From Bugula neritina (taxonomy: Eukaryota > Bryozoa > Gymnolaemata > Cheilostomatida > Bugulidae), in contig OZ037765.1 of NCBI GenBank assembly GCA_964035545.1, positions 27,888,004 through 27,952,003 of the forward strand: a stretch of DNA of 64,000 nt, given 5' to 3'. Under the pieces are notes generated by a model. It had not been told where the DNA came from. It saw only the letters and a program-made list of their open reading frames with translations, and ran no database searches. The stretch's first letter is position 1. The number at the start of each line of letters is the position of its first letter. A program made the translations under genes and the position numbers. Shown one piece after another: positions 28,151 to 40,600 of this stretch.

Positions 28151-29845
28151 ATTTAATGACTATTAGTAATATCATTGATATTTGTAACTATAAGCATATT
28201 GTAACCAAGTGTGTTACAATGTTAGTGCTATCAAGTTTTTAAAATTGAATTTGATCTCAATCAAAGTACTTTAGTAGTAGTAACTAGTAATAGGCCTACT
28301 GATAGTGTATCAGTATGTTTCAATTCTAAAAAGCAAGTTGATGTATCTTAAATTTATTGCGTCTGAAATCATATATTATTTTCAATGTCATTTTCAATGA
28401 CTTTAAATATTGAATAAACTATGATATTATAATTGGCCTGTTAATATAGTAAAGGTAATAGCTACTTGTCAAAGATTTGTGAGTTTGGTTTCAGTTTCAG
28501 CTTCAGGGCAGTTAAAATTAGAATAGGGGTGAAATTCTACTCACTGTCAAGCTTCAACAATTTTTATACATTGCTTTGGAATTTTGCATTTGTGGTGAGT
28601 TTTGTTGAGAATAACATACTCACAAATCATAGCTTTATAAGTTGGAGTTTAAATACTACTAATATAAATTGACCTATGGAATTCGTGAGCTCTATCAATA
28701 TAAACAATACCGTAATATTGAAATCTTTTTGTGTGTCAACAGGGCTTTAGCAAATAATAAATACTAGCTTTGCTATGTTATTGATAAAAATTCTGTCATG
28801 TTTAGTTTGAAAAAACATTTAGGGAGATTTACGTAGTTGCATCCATGCATATAAAGTCTCTAAAATTGTAACCTAAAAATTGCAATGTTAATTTATACAC
28901 AATTACAAACACTCAACAGCGGTTGATCCTGTTAGGCTAGTTAAATATTTTTCCCTAAAATATCATCTGGTCTGGAATACATTGGTAACCAATATATCAT
29001 ATTTGAGTTAAGATCGCTGTTATAAAGCAGGAAGTATAAATGAACTTTATTGAGTCTTATAAATTGAATGCTTTCAGTTTTATAAGTTTAAAATGAGTTT
29101 TATGTTTTTCTGGAGATCATAGGCCTTCCTCTAGGCACTAAATAAATATCAAATATGACTGAAATGGAATTTTTTGTACATGTTGTTGACTCATATCCCA
29201 ACTGCATTCCATCTTGTTTGTGTCTTGGTTGAACTCATAGTTCTTTGTTCTTAAATTTTCCTTCTAATAATCTATACTTCTAGTATTTTGCAATTTCACC
29301 ATCAGCAGTTCCATTATTATTTGTTAAATCTCTCAATCATACTTGCGAAGCATATTTAATGAAACTCTATTATAATTGCCTTTATAACATGGGTACATAC
29401 TGCATATAAGGTTGCTGGACACATGTTGTTCACATTTATTTATGCTTGTCATATTTTAATGGCTTTGACCCAGAGAATTTCCAATGACCAATTAATATGG
29501 TTTAATATCATTTTTTCACCTACTCTTCAATGAAGATAAACTTATTTTATACACCTTCTTGTTTCCCCTTATAATGTTTATCTGGGTTCAAATGTAAATT
29601 TTAATTATGATGCTTAGGGTTTTTATATTATTCATTCACTCTTATGTTACAATAACATTGTAGAATATATTAAAATAATGGTTCATATATTTATTTCTAT
29701 TCAGCTGCAAATGAATTATAGAAACGACAAGCTTTAGAAGGTGTCTTGCATTGATTTCATCAGCCAATATATATCAAGTTAATGTAAAATATTGTCATGT
29801 GTAATGTGTTATATTTTTTAGAAAGTAACAGCACTATTTGCTAAC

Positions 29846-32800
29846 ATGCCTTTTGACGAAAATCTTGAGGTAAGCTATAGTGATTTATTGTCCCAGTTTA
29901 TCTAGTAACAAATTGGCTTATTCTGTACATAAATATGTGTATAATATTTTAGTGTCCACTATGTATGGAGCCACTGGATATAGATGATATGAATTTCTAT
30001 CCCTGCACATGTGGTTATCAGATATGCAGATTCTGTTGGCATAGAATACGGACAGATGAGAATTCTCTCTGTCCCGCCTGTCGTAAGGTATGCTGTCTCC
30101 GTGTAGAGATCTTATTTGGAGAGAAAAGTAGTTGGAACATCAATTTGTTCATTTTTGAAGATTTGATATGATTATTTAATGGCTGAAATGTAACCCTCTA
30201 ACAATTGCTATGAATGCGTTGAGTTGCAAACATTGCGCTATGCCATTGGTGTTTGTGCTCAGTTTTCATGTTGTTAAGCTGTAAACGTTTTCACTATTTT
30301 TATAAATAAACTCTATTTATAGCAATACCAAGAGGACCCGGCAGAGTTCAAACCGCTAACGGAAGATGAGTAAGTTCTTACAGCTGTTATCAACTGTAAA
30401 TTTGAACAACCAGGCAATTGAGTTTAGTTTTTAACACAATTGTATGAATTTCTTAAAACTTAGGTTAACGAAGATTAAAAAGGAAAGAAGACAAAAGGAT
30501 GTTGCTAGAAAGCAAAAAGCTGCTGAGAATAGAAGACATTTGGCTAACATCAGGTGAGAAATGATTTGTGAATTCATTTAGTAGTCAGGTAATACATATG
30601 GGGGACTTGGTTGCTGGGTTTGGTGAAATTTTACACTGGTGGGCATCTGCGAGTTGTAAAACAAGACCAAACACCAAGAAAATTGCCTTTCTTAATAGTT
30701 GAGTAGTAGATTGGCTTTGTTTTCTAGTTTTTTCCCACCATTTCTAGAGAGTTCTTACAAGCTGTTAGTTTTCCATTCACTTACTATATGAACTTGTATG
30801 TTGTGATTTGCTGGCTATTATGTCAATTTAAATGGAGATCTATTTCAGTGTTCTGTTGGTAAGTGATTAGCCAAGTAGCTTTAAAAAGTTTACTTGAAGA
30901 AAAGCACCAAATGGCATTATGCTTCATGAACTTTAAATCACCTTTAAATCTAGCTTTCTATTCAAATCTCCAAGTGTCTCTACAGAAAGCAGCATAAAGA
31001 TAAATAAAGTTGTTTGTACTGTTATGTAATTCTGTTATGTAACTATAATAATATTCTAGTAACATCTAATATGTTGAAGTTTACAGATACTAGCTGTAAA
31101 TAGGGAGTTGTCTTCCATACATGTGTCTTGTGATCAAATACACAATCATTTGCATGATTGTTGCAAAGTTGACTCATGGGTGGTTATTGATAGTGAAGTT
31201 TGCTTCTGATTTGAATTCCATAGAATTACCCTTTGAAATGTTGAACAAGTCAACACTCAGTGCCATTTAAACATTAGTTCCAGGAAGTTTATAATTGTAA
31301 GCTTCTGCAAACAATATTCCTTTGCTACAGCATTGATACTTGACAATGTTGGAGCCTGTGATTATGGGGTGGCAATTTTATATACCAGGCTATGCTTTCT
31401 ATTAGATTGATTCAAAAGTACATTCTGTCTAGTTACTAGTACAAATCTACTGTTTTCTCACACTTTTTAGTCCTTGGAAAGCTTGAAACTTGCTAATTTT
31501 TATTGGCATAGTGTTTTGTAAACTGTAAAAATATGTTTTATGTTGTAAAAAGACAAACATTTAAAAAAAAAGCCTATTATTTATCCCAGCAGAATGGAAG
31601 CCTTTACAGTTTACAGGGCACGCTTTTACTCCTTTTTTACCAGATTCATTTTTCTGATGTGTGTATATTTGTTGGTATATTTTACATGTCACAACATTTT
31701 TAAAGGTATTGGAGTGGTAGGTGGGAAAAGTTCCTTTATAGAAATCTTCATTGCTTTAAGGATTAAAAACCTACTGATTAATGTGTAATCCTGTGGTTGA
31801 AAACCTGGAGTACTTCAAGCTGTCTGCAGAACTTGACAAAAATTTTCAAGAATACAATGTGCCGTTACCATGTTTGGTCATGTTTTCTGGTCCCAATAGG
31901 TTATTATTTTGAAAAAGTTCTTCTAAGTTTCGCAATTTTTTTTTAATTTTGTCAACTTGAGATGTTTTATAAAGCTATTGTGATATGCATGCCATGTATT
32001 CTGGTTTATGGTTGTAAATCATTGTAGGTTACCCCCATTTACATATTGAACTGTGTATGTCATGACAGATCAAACTTCTAATATTCTGTTTGCAGGGTTG
32101 TGCAAAAAAATTTAGTGTTTGTTGTGGGACTATCAACGCGGCTAGCAGATACGGAAATGCTTAAACGGCAAGACTATTTTGGGAAATATGGAAAAATTTT
32201 AAAAGTTGTGATAAACTCTAGTACATCATACGCAGGAGCACAGGTGAGAGCATATATATCATCAAAGCTTCCTATTGTATTATAATATATATATAATGTT
32301 TTAGCTCTGGTGGCTCACTTCCTAAGCTGAGTGAGAGCTATCACTCCCACCATTGAGCATTATTCCTATGTGTCCACCTTTAGGTGCTGCAATTATTGTT
32401 GCAATATACAACTGTATACAGCAGTGTATGCAGTAGTTTACACTGTAGTGTATACAGCAGTGTATGCAGTAGTTTACACTGTAGTTTACACTGTAGTGTA
32501 TACTGTAGTGTATACTGTAGTGTATGCAGTAGTTTACACTGTAGTGTATGCAGTAGTGTATACTGTAGTGTATGCAGCAGTTTACACTGTAGTGTATGCA
32601 GTAGTTTACACTGTAGTGTATGCAGTAGTGTATGCAGTAGTTTACACTGTAGTGTATGCAGTAGTGTATGCTGTAGTTTACACTGTAGTGTATACTGTAG
32701 TTTACACAGTAGTGCTAAAATAGAGACTGAGTTGGCATGCTGAAAATGTTTACTGCTATATTTTTTTCTTACTTAAATTTGATGAGCTGTGAAGCTGATT

Positions 32801-35800
32801 TTCAATTATTTTCCGCTAATACACTTTTAGCCACTCAATGCATTGAGAGTTGTCTTTTCATAAACTCAACACACTCTATGAATGTCATCTTCATTATACC
32901 ATGTGTTATTTTATTTGCATATTTGCCTGTGTAAGTGTATATATGCAATCAACAGTATTGTGAGTCAAGTTTGGTAATACTTGTATGTGTTTATACAAAT
33001 TGGTGTTGCTGTAGTTGTTGTGTTCATAGTAATGATATTGTGTGTTTCAGGGTCCAAGTGCAAGTGCATATATTACATACACTAAACCTGAAGATTGCTT
33101 GAGAGCTATTAGTGCTGTGAACAATCTTCATGTTGATGGCAGAACGTTAAAAGCATCTCTGGGTACCACAAAATATTGCAGTCATTTTCTGAAGGGGACT
33201 CAATGCACTAAAGGGGTAATCCTTACTGAAAGTATTTATTCTGCAATAAAAACTGTGTATTGCCACTCTTTTCAGTTCATTATTAATCCATGTGTGCTAT
33301 CATAGGACTGCATGTACCTGCATGAGTTGGGAGATGAGGAAGCAAGTTTCACGAAGGAGGAGATGCAGGCTGGTAGACATCAAGATTATGAGCAGAAACT
33401 AGTAGATACGTACCTCACCCCATTGGCTAACAATACAGCGCACACAAGTCACAACTCTCGTACTAATGTTGGTGATGGCGTAGCAGTAAACAATAATAAT
33501 GTTAAAAATACTGCTACTAGTCATCAAAGGTACGTACTTTATATATCCGTTGAGATAATCACTTATGTTGCCCACTCCTATTAGTACTTATCTTATAAAA
33601 AATTCGATTGCAATAAAAGCCAAGTATGTAATAAAAAACATACACAGCTTACCCAAATTATGTCATTTTATTGCAAATATGTGGAGACAATTCTTAGCAG
33701 AATTATGGAGTATTTTAGCACATGTTGAGTTGTGAAGACCATGTTAGAGTAGTGCTTATTGATCCTAATCTTTGGGGTTGCAGGAAAAAGACAGACTCTG
33801 GTTCTAGCAATGGGTCAAGCAAGCCTAAAGAGCCGTGGCCTTTACTAAATAGTAACAGGAACTCCAACCAACTCGGCACAGTGAACACAGCAAAGGAGGA
33901 CAGTGAGCCAGTTACGGGGTATGGTGACGCCATGACGGAGGCCAAGCAGAGCCGTAATGGTGTCTCTCACAGTCCTAGTAATAGCTCGGTTTCTAAGATG
34001 AAGTAAGTTGAAAGTGGAGATGTGGGGAAGTCTCTCATGTAAATGTATTCCATTTGTAGCTCTTGAAGCAAACAGACACGTTCGGAATATATCATTATAT
34101 CAGATAAAGCTGTAGTGTAAACTTTCTTTTTCAACTTATGATTTTAATTCATCATGAAAAGCCTATTTTGAAAATTGTTCAAAAAAGTTCTATATATAGA
34201 AACTAACACAACTCTTCCTTGGATGCAGTCTGTATCAGTCAAGTTTGTTGCAGGGTGGTAAAAATTACTTTCCCCATGAAAATGTCAACGTTTTCTTATA
34301 CTATCCAATTGTATTTGATGCCTTTTAACTATATAACATGCACATGTGTTTCTACCAATTTTTTTTTCTGTTCAAAAATTAGTGGCCGGTCCCGAAGCTC
34401 TCCATCTTCTAGCTGTTCAACTACCTCTAATCCTAGAACTCCCACACCAGAAGCAGCACCCAACTTGTCTCCCCTGCCTCTAGTTGCGTTATCTGAAGAG
34501 AGACCGCAGGCTACTACCAATCATATAGAAACAGTACCAACCAGCAAATCCCTGCTCGTCGCTAGAAAACTGCCTTTCTCGGATTCACCTGATTTGCAAA
34601 CACCTTTGGAAAACACAGTTCATCAACAGACTTCAACAAAGGGAATAAATAGTCATCATGAAAGTGAAAATGACGGTTTAATTAGTGCTCCATCACAGTC
34701 TGGTGCACCACAAATTCATGGCTTTGCATCAGGTATATTTGATTATTATTGGTATAAGTTTTCATATAATTTTGTGTTCTTTTTATTTATCAATGCAATA
34801 AATTCATTATGCTACAAAATTGTCATTGAGTTTCTATTGATTTAGGAGCATATCCCGGGACATATAGAGACTCTGCCGTAAATCCACTACCTAGTACTTC
34901 AGACTGGCATACGTCCTTAGACCAAGCAGCTGCTGTAGCCTCTGATGATGATCTTGGATTTGATCCATTTTTTGAATCAAATAAAGGCTTAGCAGATATG
35001 CTAGCAGAGAACGAGAGCGGTCAGAGAATGTCTCCATCAGTCGGTTATTACTCGACTGGGCTACCAATGCATGTTCCCATTCACAGACCACCACCAGGGG
35101 TAGCTGCTCTGCCGCTTCCTCCGCAAGCGCACATGTCTGTTGGTGCTCCTTCTGGCACAGAACTCTTCGGTATAATGTCTTCTGTTGTAACTTCATCGTC
35201 TCCTATTGTTTCGTGTAATACTTCAAATTTGCTTCCGCCTCCACCAGGTCTATCTACTTTTCCTCAGTATTCTCACGACACTGGCTTGCCACAAGCCCAT
35301 GCGCAGCTTTCTAATACTGCTACAGGTATAGTGTCATCACTGCAACGCTCATCTTTAAGTTGATTTCACTTTTGCTATATACAGATGAGGTGTAAGTCTT
35401 GAACTGAAAGTTTTTAACCTAGATTAACTTAATTTATATAAAGGGAAAATATAATTTTGCACAATTCTTGACCAAGAAGTTTGTTGATATGTACTATGAC
35501 CCAAATAGGGAAGGCAGAGTATTGAAACGTTAATTTTGCTTGATAAAACTTTTTCAAATTGTGTTATGCCTATCTGCTATGATCCACTAATCTTTGTTGT
35601 GTATGCTTCTCACTCAAGGGCACTTTTCAAATGCTATGTTAGTGTTGTAGTTTGCACTTGCTTGAATGAAAATTTTCATATCAATTGCCTCTTAGGATAT
35701 TTTAGTATATATGCGTATACAAATGTTGTTGTATTAATAACTATTATTTCAAAATGAAGGATCTGCACTTTTTAGATATCCCTCAATATAGGGGAAGCAG

Positions 35801-37135
35801 GATGCTAGGGTTGATGAATTTAGGGTCATCTAACAATGCAAATCAGCCTCCTGTTCACATGATGGCACAACAATCTGCTATGAACACTCTGCCCAGAAGT
35901 CCATATAACGAAAATAGAATGGGTTCAATCCAGCCGCCTACACAGAACCACGGCTCATTTTCAGGTGAATTTTTATTTTTAATTTGATGTACGAAATAAA
36001 TTTTATCAACCTGCTTTCAAAGACCTGAACCCCTGCAGTTGTGTTGTAGACAATGTGAATGTATTGTTACAGGCCTGTCCGATTATAATAATACTGCAAG
36101 CTTCGGTACTCAAGAGATGAAAGACAGTTTAAAAGCCCTACTTCCCAATGCATCTATTAACTTTGCGGTAGGATTAACACCTCCTCCTATACAGCAAAGT
36201 CGGCTAAGAAACAACTACATGCCATCGTCACTCCCCATGGCCAACAACACATGTAAGAAAAAATTTTGTGAATAACTTTTGAAAAATGTATGTTTTGTTA
36301 ATAGTTTGTGTGAAAAGTCATCTACAAACTACAAACTCCACTGATTTTTTGGTTTAGCAATGTGGAATGGTGGTGGAGCTCAAGGGCAGATAATCCCTCC
36401 AGGAAATGTTAACAGTATTTCTGTGACAGATGATCAGTTTACGGATCCAGCAATAGTATCGGGCTGTCTGAGCTCTGAAACTAATAGCAATCTAGCCAGA
36501 TCACAACCACACTGGCTGAAGTCTATACAACAGCTTACTGAAATGGACCCTTCGCCAGTGAAATCTCCTTCAACACAGCCAATACATTCGATGTCTCACA
36601 TGCCATCAATATACAGACAGCCAGCTACACACAGTCGTATGCCTTTTGCACAAAATTTGTCACAACCAGGTATATGATAATTTCCTAGTTAATTACTATA
36701 AAATTTATTGCAATAAATTTTATCGCAAATTTCATTTTGTTATCAATGTATTTTTATCTTAGCACTTATAGTTCATGTAAATATACATCTAAAATCAATC
36801 AGTTATTTAGGATAGCACCCAACAAAGGATTTTTAAGAGAAAAAATTAATTTTTTACCGGTCACATTCTGCATCAGCACTTAATTGATTCCTCTTGCGGT
36901 TAAAAAATAGCATTACACCCTATGAATTTAAGATATACCCTGAGCAGGTCCTAGAGACATTTGTTTTGAATTACCAGCATACTTATAATAAAACCAGTTC
37001 GTCAACCATGATGTCTCTTTTATAGGTAATGGCAGCGGCTGGCCCACATTACAAGCCCATAACCCACCTCCAGGTTTCCCTTCAGCATTCAGATCAACCA
37101 CACAGAATCCACACATTGCAACACTAGAAAGTTAG
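29846..37135 (+). CDS. CNOT4: CCR4-NOT complex subunit 4, RING E3 ubiquitin ligase
   Basis: E3 ligase linked to the Ccr4-Not deadenylase, acting in mRNA and translation quality control. Fourteen exons: 29846-29869, 29953-30087, 30323-30369, 30464-30553, 32096-32243, 33051-33215, 33306-33529, 33784-34002, 34383-34732, 34846-35325, 35776-35964, 36073-36252, 36358-36669, 37026-37135; 890 residues, all phases consistent. RING of the C4C4 type at residues 9-53 (CPLCMEP, CTCGYQICRFCWHRIR, CPACRK). A basic helix follows, then an RRM (KNLVFVVGL, YFGKYGKI, SYAGAQGPSASAYITY) and a C3H1 zinc finger (YCSHFLKGTQC..DCMYLHE). ELGDEEASFTKEEMQAG is nearly as in human. The long low-complexity C-terminal half keeps a DDLGFDPFFES motif. 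The N-terminus is shorter than in human: MPFDENLE leads straight into the RING. The first coding exon is only 24 bases. Confidence 0.97.
32411..32712 (+). repeat. 12-bp minisatellite in CNOT4 intron 5
   Basis: About 25 units alternate GTAGTGTATGCA, GTAGTTTACACT and GTAGTGTATACT, so the base period is six within twelve. Because 12 is a multiple of three and the units lack stops, several frames stay open (VVYTVVYAVVYT and SLHCSVCSS), which produces artificial ORFs. It lies wholly between the exons ending at 32243 and starting at 33051. Confidence 0.95.
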
Positions 37136-37634
37136 ACCCAAACATTGTTGATCGACCTGTGCTAATAGACAGCAGAAAGCTGCTTTATTTTACCTACTAA
37201 AAGCTAACATAAAAAACATTGAATAAAAGATATATCTATTATTATTTAAAACATTGTCATTATTTTAATTATTACTGTGCACTGTCAAGTATGTTAGCTT
37301 CGAGAATACTTTCTGTTGCAAATTAAAAGATATTGAAATGGTGGTTTCGATTTATTACATGGGAATATGTTGTGCTCTAATAATAATGACCATGTTGAAA
37401 TTCCATGTTCACAAAGTTATGGAACCAAATACATGTGTATTGTGAGATAAAATAATGTTCACAAAATATACTTACACACAAGCATGCACATATATATATG
37501 TAGATATAGAATTTAGTATGTCATGCTATACTGTACCCATAATGTACATTTACAGAAGGGTTTGCAGAAAAAATAGCAGATATGTACATTGAAATAACTA
37601 GAGATATGTCAAGAAAGTATATGTGTGAGACTCT
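37136..37634. other. Convergent 3' spacer
   Basis: About 500 bases separate the stop codons of CNOT4 (plus) and the TRIM-like gene (minus). It must contain both 3'UTRs. Apart from the CNOT4 poly(A) signal I see only AT-rich DNA. Confidence 0.6.
37222..37227 (+). promoter_or_regulatory. Polyadenylation signal of CNOT4
   Basis: A canonical AATAAA lies 87 bases after the CNOT4 stop codon, in AT-rich sequence, and is the first such hexamer downstream. Confidence 0.6.
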
Positions 37635-40600
37635 TCACATAACCCAATTCAGTTGGTAAAACAACACCTTTTTTTCATTATGGCGTGAAACCATGAGAGT
37701 TTTCTTTTCTAAACACAAATCAAAGACATTAGAAACTGGCCGCTCTATAGGATCTGATATCTCTGCAAGGAGTTCTCCTGCAAACAAAACTGAAGAGAAT
37801 AAATAGTCATTACAGAATAATCTCTTCAATAAAGGTTCTACCATTAATGAACACAATTTACTATATATTATGCATATGGATTCACATATAATATCAAGTC
37901 ACAAATACTAATGATATAGATGAATATTATTATATAGCTTACCATTGCCTGAATCGAGTATCCATATTCTAGTTCTAGTGCTTCTGTTAGTAGCAAATAC
38001 GTGGCTGTTATTGCAAGTGATACCTTGTGGGTTTTTAACACACTTGGTTGTCCAGACGACTTTCCCGGTTGAAATGGATAATTTGAAGATCTGAGATGAT
38101 TGGTAATCAGATACTACAACAAAGTCCGAGCCTGCAGCACACAACGTTACGCAGTCCTCGCTCAGCAGATCGCATGGAATATTCTTGACCACATCACCTT
38201 TCAGTGTGTATACTACTAGGTGCTTTGTTGCTCGATCAGGTATGACTATCACGTTGTCAACGAATGTTAGTTTGTTGAATTTATTCGAACCATCGAGATG
38301 ATCCCAAGACACGACTGATCGACCAGTAAGAAGATAAACTCTGACAACAAAATTCTTAAGATTTTGTTCAAGCAAGTAAATCTTCCTGTTGAAAACTGTT
38401 GCATCATTGACTCTGTTGTGTGTAGTTTGAGCGACTTTACATTGCCAACTATCAAGGTTTATCCTTTCCACAGAATTATTCTCTAGACTGACATATGCAC
38501 TGCTGTGATAGTAAGAAATTGAGTTGCACTTCGAAGAAACTGGAATTTCGTTCAGTAGAGTCAAACATCTAGTGCGATGGTCAGCAGGACAAGGGGTAAT
38601 TTGCATGTCAGAAAAATCATTACTATGGGACTCCATTTTCAAATCTATGTCTCTGGGTGTTTCTGAAAACAAAAGTGGAGGGTTGTAAATATACATAGTT
38701 CCAAAAGCCCCGTTTACTAATTAATCTCGCTTGTTTTCAAGCAATGTGTCTATTTTTAAAAAAAAATTATTTATCTCAACTTTAAAAAAAGTTTTCAAAT
38801 TGAAGGGAAATTTCAAATTACAATACCAGTTTGCTTTATCTTACCTTTTTTCACTAAAACTACCACATTGTATGATGGTAGAGCAGGTGGGTCACCTTTA
38901 AGCAAGTCATTCATATCTTTGAATGCCTGAGAATATCCGTGAACAATGTCAACCTAGAAATTATTGCAATATAAAATTAGAAAAATAACTACATTAAAAA
39001 GTATAGTAATGCAGTGTTATAGCAGTACAATATCCAACTTAAGGGCAGTATAGAAATGTAAATTATGTAAAATCACTAATGCGGAGTTATCATCCAATCA
39101 CTCCTAAACCAGGATTCCTCTATGAAGTAGAAATAATGCTTTTATGGTGCAAGTTCAAAATTACAGGCTGAATTGTTTCTATTTAATTAATTTTCAAGCT
39201 TTTAAACAGTTAATAAGTTTTGTACACTAAGCCAGGCTAGTTTTACATATTTAGGCTAATGTTGCACGCCACAACTTCTTAACTAAGTGTTGTTTATTTC
39301 CTTTTATTTCACTTTTTAGCTTTTTGTAGCATAACATAATAAAATTGTCAAGTGTATTCTTTTTTCTGCAATTAAAGAAAAAAGCTTGATATAACAAGTT
39401 GAAAAATGCAACACAAGTTACTATAGCAAAAACATAAAATTAAATACTATAGAGACCTAATAGCTAATTTCTGTTAAATAGAAGTAACACACCTTGTGAC
39501 TATTTTGAAAGTCGAATTCAACTTTATGTTTGCAATCACTTAGTATCCTCAACTTTCTATCAACATCGTTTTTCATGAAATGTTCCATTTCTTTTTGAAT
39601 TTTATTTCTCAACTTCAAGAAATCCTCTTCTAAACTATTGTATTTTTTTAGAATGGAACTAATCTAAAAAAATTCAAATATTTATAAATATCAACAATTT
39701 GTCTGCTTTATATAATCAGTTTATAGTCACATTAGTATATGGTGTTTACAAATATAAAAAGCAATAAAAAACAGGTTTTCATCAAGAAGCTCAAAATCTA
39801 CTGATTTCAATCACTGTAGTTTTCTGTACACTATAGAAATATATTCTACAATATTATAACCTTTAAAACTAGAAGCAGTTTAATTTTTTTTGCAAAAAAA
39901 AAACATGTAAGCTTTTAGTCTAATAAATGCAGCATCGTGCAAAACAGTTAGAAAAATGAACAGTCCAACACCTGAAAAACAATGTACTCAAATAACTGGT
40001 TTCTCCTTGTATTTATGACATAATATAAAAACAAATTTTCTGCCAATTTCAAAAAGGCTATGTTCAATATGTGAATAATCTGTCACCATCATTAACTATG
40101 ATGCCATAGACTTTGGTTTGTGTGAACTGAACATTTTCTGTAATGAGAGGAATGGCAAGACTTAGTTTTTTAGATACATTTTCATTCTGAAAATATGGCT
40201 GTTTAAAAACAAGCCATTAATTTATGAAAAAGTTATCAAATGGAAAGCATATGCCAAATGTAGCTAAAAATTGTAGTAATTTCTCCTGTACCATGGAACA
40301 ACTAAATGCCAGACAAACCCACAAGTACCATCAACACTACCTGGTCATCACGTGTCTTATGTAATAATTCAACCATCATCTTAGTCTCGATGTTGAAATC
40401 AGAAATAGTTCTAGCTGTTTCTTTAAAAACAGTTGATAACACGTCCTCTTTGTTAACTATTAACGTCTTTAGTTCACTAATTTCTTGGTATAATTCGGGA
40501 ACCAAATCCTCCAAAGTTCTGAGTCTATGAGGTGCACCTACACGCAACAAAAAGTGAAACTAGGCCAAATTACACAAAACATAAAAAATTGGACTTGAAA

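Larger units (their letters stand above)
24856..29845. other. Intergenic spacer between KANSL3 and CNOT4
   Basis: KANSL3 ends at 24855 and the first CNOT4 codon is at 29846. Short frames at 25111-25341 and 26396-26605 (both minus) show no domain and no splice context. An exon-like segment at 27054-27236 on the minus strand is listed separately. Simple-sequence DNA occupies about 27590-28150. An acceptor (TTTTTTAG, ending at 29821) directly precedes the CNOT4 start exon, so a 5'UTR exon probably lies in this spacer. Confidence 0.55.

Noticed and set aside
32305-32380. Possible tRNA-like SINE head (CTCTGGTGGCTCACTTCC...)
   Set aside because: No convincing A-box/B-box pair or correct spacing.
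32331-32743. Long VVYT- and SLHCS-repeat open frames
   Set aside because: Products of the 12-bp minisatellite inside a CNOT4 intron.
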